Positions 1 through 9,400 of a DNA stretch of 64,000 nucleotides are shown in pieces. Position 1 is the stretch's first letter. Each line of letters begins with the position of its first letter. The notes beneath the pieces are model-generated. The model was not told the origin of the DNA and did not search any database. It worked only from the letters and a program-made list of their open reading frames with translations. Origin of the DNA: Cyprinodon diabolis (taxonomy: Eukaryota; Chordata; Actinopteri; Cyprinodontiformes; Cyprinodontidae); contig CM060081.1 in the NCBI GenBank assembly GCA_030533445.1, positions 39,397,611-39,461,610 of the forward strand. The letters run 5' to 3'. Made by a program: the position numbers and the translations under genes.

Positions 1-268
1 TAAAAAACGCCTGCCTCACACTCTAGCTTTTCAGTTGCTCCACTCTAGCAGGCTGGATTTTGCTAAAACTTTGTGGCGCTTGAGGTCTGATTATACAAAA
101 ACCGTAGCAGTTATCAACATACCGTCTTCAGTTTTAAATAGACGAAGGATTTATCTACAAACTGAGCTTCAAACTGTTTTTCTAGGTGAATGTATGCCGA
201 CACAGTGAAGTGCTGTTTTTTATGCTTTTTTTTTCCTCTCCCCATTCATTTCCTATGGGATTTTTTTG

Positions 269-422
269 CGACGTTTTCGCTAATAATTCGCAAACCTTCG
301 GACTAATGAGAAAGTTTTATACAAGCACACATCACCCCATTGGTCCCGACGCGTGTGCCAACTTTGGGCCCGATCCGCCAAACCGTGCGGGACTAGTTAC
401 GCGCCGAAGTTTTGGGTATACG
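269..422. other. CpG-dense block (unit 1; recurs in every unit)
   Basis: I count 16 CpG dinucleotides in these 154 bp, in an otherwise AT-rich unit, including GCGACG, GACGCG, CGATCCG and ACGCGCCG. The same block recurs in all 20 units just upstream of the hairpin site. Several of its CpGs vary between units by C-to-T or G-to-A changes, for example ACGCGCC in 12 units, ACGTGCC in six and ATGCGCC in two. That pattern suggests these cytosines are methylated in the germline. I see no evidence of a gene start here; a promoter-like role is speculation. Confidence 0.75.
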
Positions 423-441
423 GGAGAATTATAATAACTAG

Positions 442-461
442 AAAATTTCTAAAGAAATTTT
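442..461. repeat. A/T-rich perfect hairpin (unit 1; in every unit)
   Basis: AAAATTTC and GAAATTTT form a perfect 8-bp inverted repeat around the loop TAAA. It follows the AAT site directly and is present in every unit, unchanged in the copies I checked. It sits between the hairpin monomer's terminal CCCCCC (when present) and the GGGGGGCCAC at 464-473, so it would be the cap of a longer foldback in units carrying the monomer. Confidence 0.8.
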
Positions 462-482
462 GAGGGGGGCCACCTACTGCCC

Positions 483-537
483 GTCTGGGGAACCGGGCCA
501 ATACGGCCCTGGCAAGTGACGTCGGGGCTCCCCAGAC
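483..537. repeat. Compact GC-rich fold, 9-bp outer stem with inner hairpin (unit 1)
   Basis: GTCTGGGGA (483-491) pairs perfectly with TCCCCAGAC (529-537). Inside it, CCGGGCC (493-499) pairs with GGCCC-T-GG (505-512) with one bulged T and a five-base loop. The remaining arm holds GTGACGTCGGGG. The structure recurs in each unit. Class II units read AACAGGGCC instead of AACCGGGCC, and units 8, 17 and 19 read GATGTC or TATGTC instead of GACGTC. It could act as a DNA cruciform or an RNA fold if transcribed; no known RNA family is recognised. Confidence 0.7.
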
Positions 538-708
538 CAACTGCTTACGCCTTTGAGGGCTGCTGAGGGAAGGAAAGAGGGCAAGTTCATGGGCAAAGAG
601 AGCTGTGTGCCACTTGTGCTGAAATCTGGGAAATAGACGTGCACAGCGTATGATGCACAAGGGTAATATGGGTTGTCCATATTGAAACACAGTGGGTAAA
701 GCCCAGTT

Positions 709-946
709 GGCGGGCTTTGCCCGCCTGCTGGGAGCCATCTCAGTGAAGAAAAAAATCACCAATGGCGGGCTCTGCCCGCCTTCTAAGAGCCATTGCAGTG
801 ATGAAATCACCAATGGCGGGCTCCGCCCGCCTGCTAAGAGCCATTGCAGTGATGTAATCACCTTTGGCGGGCTCCGCCCGCCTGTTACCATTGGCGGGCT
901 CCGCCCGCCTTCTAAGAGCCATTGCAGTGATGAAATCACCAATGGC
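709..946. repeat. Hairpin minisatellite, class I, five hairpins (unit 1)
   Basis: Monomer of 51 bp: a 17-bp palindrome GGCGGGC-nnn-GCCCGCC followed by 34 bp containing AGAGCCATTGCAGTGATG and AATCACCAAT. Palindromes start at 709, 764, 815, 866 and 893, so spacings are 55, 51, 51 and 27; the last is a half monomer. Loops here are TTT, TCT, TCC, TCC and TCC. GTGAT-GAA-ATCAC makes a second small hairpin in each monomer, and AATGGC/GCCATT can extend the first. Confidence 0.93.
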
Positions 947-986
947 AATGAGCAATATGCCAGAATGTATGAGTGTGTATAAGGAA

Positions 987-1285
987 GAGGCTTTTATTCT
1001 GTAGAGTCCTTGTAGTCTTATTTTGAAAGTCTATCATGAATGTGCATCAAAAGATGGGTCACGCCCAGCAGTGATATAGAATCCATTTCCAAATGTTAAA
1101 TCACTGGTTTTCCATGTTATTAGGTGAATAGTTGCTGTATTACAGAGTAAATGGGAGACTTTTATTGTGAAATTTGCTCTGGGGTGTGTTTTGAAAAGGT
1201 CACTAGAGTCTAATAAAAACAACCTGGAAGAGTTTGGGTCATAATGTTGAGCCATTTGCATCAATTAATGTATTAGTATAATCTA
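987..1285. repeat. 300-bp repeat, copy E1 (unit 1)
   Basis: First of three tandem copies. It starts with GAGGCTTTTATTCTGTAG and contains CCATTTCCAAATGTTAAATC, CCATGTTATTAGG and GAGTTTGGGTCATAATG, all of which recur in E2. A second internal GAGACTTTTATT at 1155 shows that the 300-bp repeat is itself made of two related halves of roughly 165 and 131 bp. No gene seen. Confidence 0.85.
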
Positions 1286-1576
1286 GAGGCTTTTATTTTG
1301 TAGGGTCCCTGGAGTCTTATTTTGAAAGTCCAACAGAGTTGTGTTTATAGAAAATGTTCAGACCCGTCAATGATAGTTGATTACTTTCCAATCGTTAAAT
1401 CACTCTTTTTCCATGTTATTAGGGCAGTAGATGAAGCGGAAATGGGAGGCTTTTATTTTGAAATTTGCTATAGGGTGTGTTTTAAACAGTCTCCTAGAGT
1501 CTATTCTCTAAAACGGGGTTGAGTTTGGGTCATAATGTTGAGCCATATAGGGCAATAAATATATGTAAAAAATATA
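1286..1576. repeat. 300-bp repeat, copy E2 (unit 1)
   Basis: Second tandem copy, 291 bp, starting GAGGCTTTTATTTTGTAG. It shares the CCATGTTATTAGG, GTGTGTTTTAAACAGTC and GAGTTTGGGTCATAATG landmarks with E1. The internal half-repeat GAGGCTTTTATTTTGAAAT begins at 1446. It holds AATAAA strings but no associated gene. Confidence 0.85.
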
Positions 1577-1760
1577 GAGGCTTTTATTTTGTAGGGTCCC
1601 TGGAGTCTTATTTTGAAAGTCTATCAGTGCTGAGTGGCAAGGGAAGTGTCATGGACAGCAGTCATATAGTATCCATTTCCCAATGTTAAATCAGTCCTTT
1701 CACCCTCCATTAGATTAATATGTGCTGTTTAAAACAGCAGAGGTAAAATCTGTTTGAAGC
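1577..1760. repeat. 300-bp repeat, partial copy E3 (unit 1)
   Basis: Third, truncated copy, starting GAGGCTTTTATTTTGTAG and running through CCATTTCCCAATGTTAAATC and CCATTAGATTAATATG. Similarity to E1/E2 fades around 1740-1760, where the sequence passes into the lead-in of the A monomer. The spacing of the GAGRCTTTTATT landmark through the block is 168, 131, 160 and 131 bp. Confidence 0.75.
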
Positions 1761-1865
1761 TTGGTAACCTTGACAACGCTTAACGAGCCTCTCACTGACA
1801 CAGACAACAGCTGCACTCACTATTGGTTTCTTCTTCCCAGGCTTTTTTGTATGGGAAGAACGGCA

Positions 1866-2335
1866 CCGAACAAACGACTACTGATCAAAAACCGTATGAG
1901 TTATTCAAAAAACATTTTCACCATGAGCATCAGCAATCCTTCGACTCCAACTATACCAACTTTGGTGTATGTGTGTCATTCAGAAAAATATTTATGACGA
2001 GTTGAAAACACATAGTCTGATTCGTTTCTCTCCCATCTTCAGCTCAAAAAGAATAGAGAAAGGCTGAAACTCTCATCGACTTTAGGTTGGTCTGGAGGGT
2101 TTTTAAGGAAAAGTATTAATCCTACCGTAATTCCGAAGACATTGTGTGAGTCCAGAGGTTTCAGTCTACAAACTGACCAAAAATGGTGACTGTAGCTCCA
2201 AATATGTGGCCGTGAGGGCGAGAATAAGATGTTTGATCTTAAAAAAATGGCCGCCTCACACTAAGATTTCAGCAGCTGCACTCTAGCAGGCTGCTGCAGA
2301 AGCTAACTGTCAGCTAGCTTCCAGGTGCTTACCCT
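1866..2335. repeat. Long-monomer family, copy A, 470 bp (unit 1)
   Basis: Begins CCGAACAAACGACTACTGATC and ends just before the next CCGAACAAACGACT. It contains TCTGGAGGGTTTTTAAGG, AATCCTACCGTAATTCCGAA, CTACAAACTGACC and CACTCTAGCAGGCTG, all shared with copy D. Over the first 140 bp, A and D align without gaps. The differences I counted there all change the would-be amino acid, so the open frame in this region is not evidence of a protein. Confidence 0.85.
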
Positions 2336-2558
2336 CCGAACAAACGACTGCTGAGCAAAAACCGTAAAAGATATCTGAAAAATTCTTTCAGTGAAAGCAA
2401 CATCTATCCTTTGTCTCAGACTGGGGTAACCTTCATGTCTGTAGGTCTTTCACAACCCAAAACGAAGCACAAACAAAATGGTTGGCCCACCTGCTCCTCC
2501 CTTTGTTTGAACTGCAGGACCTCACTCTCACTCACCTTTTAGCTGCTAAAGCACCCCT
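2336..2558. repeat. Long-monomer family, short copy B, 223 bp (unit 1)
   Basis: Starts CCGAACAAACGACTGCTGAGC, then AAAAACCGTAAAAGATATC, and lacks the central TCTGGAGG...GTGAGGGCG part present in A and D. It ends AGCTGCTAAAGCACCCCT, the same kind of tail as the other copies. It shares GAAAAATTCTTT and a GTAACCTTCATG / GTAACTTTCATG landmark with copy C. Confidence 0.75.
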
Positions 2559-2790
2559 CCGAACAAACGACTGCTGAGTAAAAACCGTAAAAGGTATCTG
2601 AAAAATTCTTTTTATCTAAGCGACAGCTATATCTTGTCTTCAATTGGAGTAACTTTCATGGCTGTAGGTCATCTACAAACTGAATGGGAAGAGAAAGAAA
2701 AAGAAAAAACGTTTCATCACACCTAAGCTTCTAATTGAGCTAGCTGCAGCAGGTCACTGTCACTCAGCTTTCAGGTGCTTAAAATGTCCT
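2559..2790. repeat. Long-monomer family, short copy C, 232 bp (unit 1)
   Basis: Starts CCGAACAAACGACTGCTGAGT and, like B, lacks the central part of A and D. It includes ATCTACAAACTGAATGGG, then an A/G-rich run (GAAAGAAAAAGAAAAAAC), and the tail GAGCTAGCTGCAGCAGG. Units 10 and 15 carry about nine clustered substitutions in the tail of this copy. Confidence 0.75.
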
Positions 2791-3240
2791 CCGAACAAAC
2801 GACTGCTGAGCAAAAACCGTATGAGTTATTCAAAAAAATTTTTCACCGTGAGCGTCAGTCATCCTTCGACTCCAACTATGCCAACTTTGGTGTATGTGTG
2901 TCATTCAGAAAAATATTTATGACGAGTTTAAAACACATAGTCTGATTCGTTTTTCTCCCCTCTTCTGCTCCAAAACCAATGAAAAACGGCTCTGATTTTC
3001 ATCGACTTTAGGTCGGTCTGGAGGGTTTTTAAGGAAAAGTATTAATCCTACCGTAATTCCGAAGATATTGTGTGGGTCCAGAGATTTCAGTCTACAAACT
3101 GACCAAAAATGGTGACTCTAGCTATAAATATGTGGCCGTGAGGGCGAGTTTAAAATGTTTTTTTGTGTTTAAAAAACGCCTGCCTCACACTCTAGCTTTT
3201 CAGTTGCTCCACTCTAGCAGGCTGGATTTTGCTAAAACTT
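2791..3240. repeat. Long-monomer family, copy D, about 450 bp (spans unit 1/2 boundary)
   Basis: Starts CCGAACAAACGACTGCTGAGC and follows copy A through TCTGGAGGGTTTTTAAGG and ACCAAAAATGGTGACT to CACTCTAGCAGGCTG. It differs by TATAAATATGTGG (TATA-box-like TATAAATA at 3123-3130) where A has CCAAATATGTGG. A fifth, very diverged monomer may follow (AAAACCGTAGCAG and ATCTACAAACTGAGC near 3269-3342), but the match is too weak to delimit. Confidence 0.75.
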
Positions 3241-3599
3241 TGTGGCGCTTGAGGTCTGATTATACAAAAACCGTAGCAGTTATCAACATACCGTCTTCAG
3301 TTTTAAATAGACGAAGGATTTATCTACAAACTGAGCTTCAAACTGTTTTTCTAGGTGAATGTATGCCGACACAGTGAAGTGCTGTTTTTTATGCTTTTTT
3401 TTACCTCTTCCCATTCATTTCCTATGGGATTTTTTTGCGACGTTTTCGCTAATAATTCGCAAACCTTCGGACTAATGAGAAAGTTTTATACAAGCACACA
3501 TCACCCCATTGGTCCCAACGCGTGTGCCAACTTTGGGCCCGATCCGCCAAACCGTGCGGGACTAGTTACGCGCCGAAGTTTTGGGTATACGGGAGAATT

Positions 3600-3678
3600 A
3601 TAATAATAATAATAATACGCGGAATAAATATGTGCAATAGTAGTAGGTGGGCCATGCCTTCGGCATGTGGCCCCCCAA
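3600..3678. repeat. (AAT)n plus one hairpin monomer (unit 2)
   Basis: Relative to unit 1, about 72 bp is inserted between ATTATAATAA and CTAG. It holds an (AAT)n tract and a 60-bp core at 3617-3676 that starts ACGCGGAATAAATATGTGC and ends in CCCCCC. In the core, CATGCC-TTC-GGCATG makes a 6-bp stem with a three-base loop, extended by GGGC/GCCC across a two-base bulge. The core's GTGGCCCCCC is the exact reverse complement of the GGGGGGCCAC just downstream. Confidence 0.9.
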
Positions 3679-3949
3679 CTAGAAAATTTCTAAAGAAATT
3701 TTGAGGGGGGCCACCTACTGCCCGTCTGGGGAACCGGGCCAATACGGCCCTGGCAAGTGACGTCGGGGCTCCCCAGACCAACTGCTTACGCCTTTGAGGG
3801 CTGCTGAGGGAAGGAAAGAGGGCAAGTTCATGGGCAAAGAGAGCTGTGTGCCACTTGTGCTGAAATCTGGGAAATAGACGTGCACAGCGTATGATGCACA
3901 AGGGTAATATGGGTTGTCCATATTGAAACACAGTGGGTAAAGCCCAGTT

Positions 3950-4187
3950 GGCGGGCTTCGCCCGCCTGCTAGGAGCCATCTCAGTGAAGAAAAAAATCAC
4001 CAATGGCGGGCTCTGCCCGCCTTCTAAGAGCCATTGCAGTGATGAAATCACCAATGGCGGGCTCCGCCCGCCTGCTAAGAGCCATTGCAGTGATGTAATC
4101 ACCTTTGGCGGGCTCCGCCCGCCTGTTACCATTGGCGGGCTACGCCCGCCTTCTAAGAGCCATTGCAGTGATGAAATCACCAATGGC
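3950..4187. repeat. Hairpin minisatellite, class I (unit 2)
   Basis: Five hairpins. The first loop is TTC, and the last loop is TAC, a variant shared only with unit 12. Confidence 0.9.
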
Positions 4188-6407
4188 AATGAGCAATATG
4201 CCAGAATGTATGAGTGTGTATAAGGAAGAGGCTTTTATTCTGTAGAGTCCTTGTAGTCTTATTTTGAAAGTCTATCATGAATGTGCATCAAAAGATGGGT
4301 CACGCCCAGCAGTGATATAGAATCCATTTCCAAATGTTAAATCACTGGTTTTCCATGTTATTAGGTGAATAGTTGCTGTATTACAGAGTAAATGGGAGAC
4401 TTTTATTGTGAAATTTGCTCTGGGGTGTGTTTTGAAAAGGTCACTAGAGTCTAATAAAAACAACCTGGAAGAGTTTGGGTCATAATGTTGAGCCATTTGC
4501 ATCAATTAATGCATTACTATAATCTAGAGGCTTTTATTTTGTAGGGTCCCTGGAGTCTTATTTTGAAAGTCCAACAGAGTTGTGTTTATAGAAAATGTTC
4601 AGACCCGTCAATGATAGTTGATTACTTTCCAATCATTAAATCACTCTTTTTCCATGTTATTAGGGCAGTAGATGAAGCGGAAATGGGAGGCTTTTATTTT
4701 GAAATTTGCTATAGGGTGTGTTTTAAACAGTCTCCTAGAGTCTATTCTCTAAAACGGGGTTGAGTTTGGGTCATAATGTTGAGCCATATAGAGCAATAAA
4801 TATATGTAAAAAATATAGAGGCTTTTATTTTGTAGGGTCCCTGGAGTCTTATTTTGAAAGTCTATCAGTGCTGAGTGGCAAGGGAAGTGTCATGGACAGC
4901 AGTCATATAGTATCCATTTCCCAATGTTAAATCAGTCCTTTCACCCTCCATTAGATTAATATGTGCTGTTTAAAACAGCAGAGGTAAAATCTGTTTGAAG
5001 CTTGGTAACCTTGACAACGCTTAACGAGCCTCTCACTGACACAGACAACAGCTGCACTCACTATTCGTTTCTTCTTCCCAGGCTTTTTTGTATAGGAAGA
5101 ACGGCACCGAACAAACGACTACTGATCAAAAACCGTATGAGTTATTCAAAAAACATTTTCACCATGAGCATCAGCAATCCTTCGACTCCAACTATACCAA
5201 CTTTGGTGTATGTGTGTCATTCAGAACAATATTTATGACGACTTGAAAACACATAGTCTGATTCGTTTCTCTCCCATCTTCAGCTCAAAAAGAATGGAGA
5301 AAGGCTGAAACTCATCGACTTTAGGTTGGTCTGGAGGGTTTTTAAGGAAAAGTATTAATCCTACCGTAATTCCGAAGACATTGTGTGAGTCCAGAGGTTT
5401 CAGTCTACAAACTGACCAAAAATGGTGACTGTAGCTCCAAATATGTGGCCGTGAGGGCGAGAATAAGATGTTTGATCTTAAAAAAATGGCCGCCTCACAC
5501 TAAATTTCAGCAGCTGCACTCTAGCAGGCTGCTGCAGAAGCTAACTGTCAGCTAGCTTCCAGGTGCTTACCCTCCGAACAAACGACTGCTGAGCAAAAAC
5601 CGTAAAAGATATCTGAAAAATTCTTTCAGTGAAAGCAACATCTATCCTTTGTCTCAGACTGGGGTAACCTTCATGTCTGTAGGTCTTTCACAACCCAAAA
5701 CGAAGCACAAACAAAATGGTTGGCCCACCTGCTCCTCCCTTTGTTTGAACTGCAGGACCTCACTCTCACTCACCTTTTAGCTGCTAAAGCACCCCTCCGA
5801 ACAAACGACTGCTGAGTAAAAACCGTAAAAGGTATCTGAAAAATTCTTTTTATCTAAGCGACAGCTATATCTTGTCTTCAATTGGAGTAACTTTCATGGC
5901 TGTAGGTCATCTACAAACTGAACGGGAAGAGAAAGAAAAAGAAAAAACGTTTCATCACACCTAAGCTTCTAATTGAGCTAGCTGCAGCAGGTCACTGTCA
6001 CTCAGCTTTCAGGTGCTTAAAATGTCCTCCGAACAAACGACTGCTGAGCAAAAACCGTATGAGTTATTCAAAAAATTTTTTCACCGTGAGCGTCAGTCAT
6101 GCTTCGACTCCAACTATGCCAACTTTGGTGTATGTGTGTCATTCAGAAAAATATTTATGACGAGTTTAAAACACATAGTCTGATTCGTTTTTCTCCCCTC
6201 TTCTGCTCCAAAACCAATGAAAAACGGCTCTGATTTTCATCGACTTTAGGTCGGTCTGGAGGGTTTTTAAGGAAAAGTATTAATCCTACCGTAATTCCGA
6301 AGATATTGTGTGGGTCCAGAGATTTCAGTCTACAAACTGACCAAAAATGGTGACTCTAGCTATAAATATGTGGCCGTGAGGGCGAGTTTAAAATGTTTTT
6401 TTGTGTT

Positions 6408-9400
6408 TAAAAAACGCCTGCCTCACACTCTAGCTTTTCAGTTGCTCCACTCTAGCAGGCTGGATTTTGCTAAAACTTTGTGGCGCTTGAGGTCTGATTA
6501 TACAAAAACCGTAGCAGTTATCAACATACCGTCTTCAGTTTTAAATAGACGAAGGATTTATCTACAAACTGAGCTTCAAACTGTTTTTCTAGGTGAATGT
6601 ATGCCGACACAGTGAAGTGCTGTTTTTTATGCTTTTTTTTTCCTCTCCCCATTCATTTCCTATGGGATTTTTTTGCGACGTTTTCGCTAATAATTCGCAA
6701 ACCTTCGGACTAATGAGAAAGTTTTATACAAGCACACATCACCCCATTGGTCCCGACGCGTGTGCCAACTTTGGGCCCGATCCGCCAAACCGTGCGGGAC
6801 TAGTTATGCGCCGAAGTTTTGGGTATACGGGAGAATTATAATAATAACTAGAAAATTTCTAAAGAAATTTTGAGGGGGGCCACCTACTGCCCGTCTGGGG
6901 AACAGGGCCAATACGGCCCTGGCAAGTGACGTCGGGGCTCCCCAGACCAACTGCTTACGCCTTTGAGGGCTGCTGAGGGAAGGAAAGAGGGCTAGGTCAT
7001 GGGCAAAGAGAGCTGTGTGCCACTTGTGCTGAAATCTGGGAAATAGACGTGCACAGCGTATGATGCAAAAGGGTAATATGGGTTGTCCATATTGAACCGC
7101 AGTGGGTAAAGCTCAGTTGGTGGGCTCCGCCCGCCTGCTAGGAGCCCTTGCAGCGATGAAAAAAATCACCAATGGCGGGCTCTGCCCGCCTGCTAAGAGC
7201 CATTGCAGTGATGAAATCACCAATGGCGGGCTCCGCCCGCCTTCTAAGAGCCATTGCAGTGATGAAATCACCAATGGCGGGCTCCGCCCGCCTTCTAAGA
7301 GCCATTGCAGTGATGAAATTACAAATGGCAATGAGCAATATGCCAGAATGTATGAGTGTGTATAAGGAAGAGGCTTTTATTCTGTAGAGTCCCTGGAGTC
7401 TTATTTTGAAAGTCTATCATGGAAGTGCATCTAAAGATGGGTCATGCCCAGCAGTTATATAGAATCAATTTCCAAATGTTAAATCACTGGTTTTCCATGT
7501 TATTAGGTGAATAGTTGCTGTATTACAGAGTAAATGGGAGACTTTTATTGTGAAATTTGCTCTGGGTGTGTTTTGAAAAGGTCACTAGAGTCTAATAAAA
7601 ACAACCTGGAAGAGTTTGGGTCATAATGTTGAGCCATTTGCATCAATTAATGCATTAGTATAATCTAGAGGCTTTTATTTTGTAGGGTCGCTGGAGTCTT
7701 ATTTTGAAAGTCCAACAGAGTTGTGTTTATAGAAAATGTTCAGACCCGTCAATGATAGTTGATTACTTTCCAATCGTTAAATCACTCTTTTTCCATGTTA
7801 TTAGGGCAGTAGATGAAGCGGAAATGGGAGGCTTTTATTTTGAAATTTGCTATAGGGTGTGTTTTAAACAGTCTCCTAGAGTCTATTCTCTAAAACGGGG
7901 TTGAGTTTGGGTCATAATGTTGAGCCATATAGGGCAATAAATATATGTAAAAAATATAAAGGCTTTTATTTTGTAGGGTCCCTGGAGTCTTATTTTGAAA
8001 GTCTATCAGTGCTGAGTGGCAAGGGAAGTGTCATGGACAGCAGTCATATAGTATCCATTTCCCAATGTTAAATCAGTCCTTTCACCCTCCATTAGATTAA
8101 TATGTGCTGTTTAAAACAGCAGAGGTAAAATCTGTTTGAAGCTTGGTAACCTTGACAACGCTTAACGAGCCTCTCACTGACACAGACAACAGCTGCACTC
8201 ACTATTGGTTTCTTCTTCCCAGGCTTTTTTGTATGGGAAGAACGGCACCGAACAAACGACTATTGATCAAAAACCATATGAGTTATTCAAAAAACATTTT
8301 CACCATGAGCATCAGCAATCCTTCGACTCCAACTATACCAACTTTGGTGTATGTGTGTCATTCAGAACAATATTTATGACGACTTGAAAACACATAGTCT
8401 GATTCGTTTTTCTCCCATCTTCAGCTCAAAAAGAATGGAGAAAGGCTGAAACTCATCGACTTTAGGTTGGTCTGGAGGGTTTTTAAGGAAAAGTATTAAT
8501 CCTACCGTAATTCCGAAGACATTGTGTGAGTCCAGAGGTTTCAGTCTACAAACTGACCAAAAATGGTGACTGTAGCTCCAAATATGTGGCCGTGAGGGCG
8601 AGAATAAGATGTTTGATCTTAAAAAAATGGCCGCCTCACACTAAGATTTCAGCAGCTGCACTCTAGCAGGCTGCTGCAGAAGCTAACTGTCAGCTAGCTT
8701 CCAGGTGCTTACCCTCCGAACAAACGACTGCTGAGCAAAAACCGTAAAAGATATCTGAAAAATTCTTTCAGTGAAAGCAACATCTATCCTTTGTCTCAGA
8801 CTGGGGTAACCTTCATGTCTGTAGGTCTTTCACAACCCAAAACGAAGCACAAACAAAATGGTTGGCCCACCTGCTCCTCCCTTTGTTTGAACTGCAGGAC
8901 CTCACTCTCACTCACCTTTTAGCTGCTAAAGCACCCCTCCGAACAAACGACTGCTGAGTAAAAACCGTAAAAGGTATCTGAAAAATTCTTTTTATCTAAG
9001 CGACAGCTATATCTTGTCTTCAATTGGAGTAACTTTCATGGCTGTAGGTCATCTACAAACTGAATGGGAAGAGAAAGAAAAAGAAAAAACGTTTCATCAC
9101 ACCTAAGCTTCTAATTGAGCTAGCTGCAGCAGGTCACTGTCACTCAGCTTTCAGGTGCTTAAAATGTCCTCCGAACAAACGACTGCTGAGCAAAAACCGT
9201 ATGAGTTATTCAAAAAAATGTTTCACCGTGAGCGTCAGTCATCCTTCGACTCCAACTATGCCAACTTTGGTGTATGTGTGTCATTCAGAAAAATATTTAT
9301 GACGAGTTTAAAACACATAGTCTGATTCGTTTTTCTCCCCTCTTCTGCTCCAAAACCAATGAAAAACGGCTCTGATTTTCATCGACTTTAGGTCGGTCTG

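Larger units (their letters stand above)
1..3169. repeat. Array unit 1 (3169 bp, reference unit)
   Basis: Complete unit used as reference for the sub-block entries. It has no hairpin monomer at the AAT site (bases 431-438 read directly into CTAG). The minisatellite is at 709-946 (five hairpins), the 300-bp repeat block starts at 987, and the long-monomer family starts at 1866. It shares a GCTGGGAGCC variant after the first minisatellite hairpin with unit 4 only. The site at 399-405 carries the CGCGCC allele. Confidence 0.95.
3170..6407. repeat. Array unit 2 (3238 bp)
   Basis: Complete unit with one hairpin monomer (core 3617-3676), minisatellite 3950-4187, 300-bp block from 4228 and A monomer from 5107. 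It carries the poly-T/ACCTCTTCC and CCCAACGCG haplotype also found in units 9, 14 and 15. From about 3617 onward it is collinear with unit 12 at an offset of exactly 32088 bp, sharing marks seen in no other unit: TAC hairpin loop at 4141, AATCATTAAATC near 4631, TATAGGAAG at 5091, AACGGGAAG at 5921 and CATGCTTCGAC near 6099. Confidence 0.95.

Noticed and set aside
186..434. 82-residue open frame (Met-Asn-Val-Cys...) present in all 20 units
   Set aside because: It starts inside a repeated AT-rich stretch and its copies differ almost only by amino-acid changes (Cys/Trp, Ser/Thr/Pro, Asp/Asn, Arg/Cys/Met), many at CpG sites. Array homogenisation, not selection, explains its persistence. No recognisable domain.
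464..490. Possible CTCF-like site in GGCCACCTACTGCCCG
   Set aside because: Looked for because macrosatellites such as DXZ4 bind CTCF, but the match to the CTCF core is poor and unsupported.
513..527. CRE-like TGACGTC in the GC-rich fold
   Set aside because: Seven of eight consensus bases once per unit, lost in class II units; too short and context-free to call a regulatory site.
709..946. CRISPR-like pattern: 17-bp palindromes at regular 51-bp spacing
   Set aside because: The 34-bp 'spacers' are the same sequence each time, so this is a minisatellite. No cas genes and no leader.
1815..1845. Polypyrimidine tract and CAG (TTTCTTCTTCCCAGGC) resembling a splice acceptor, with AATAAA strings elsewhere
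   Set aside because: No matching donor, exon or conserved protein frame; such motifs are expected by chance in this AT- and pyrimidine-rich DNA.
2830..2880. TTCGACTCC resembling the second half of a tRNA/Pol III B box
   Set aside because: The preceding GG is missing, no A box at proper spacing, and no cloverleaf can be drawn around it.
3072..3377. 101-residue frame beginning near a GTG/TTG codon in each unit
   Set aside because: It needs a non-standard start, lies across monomer D and the unit boundary, and matches no known family. Unit 4 ends it early through one base change.
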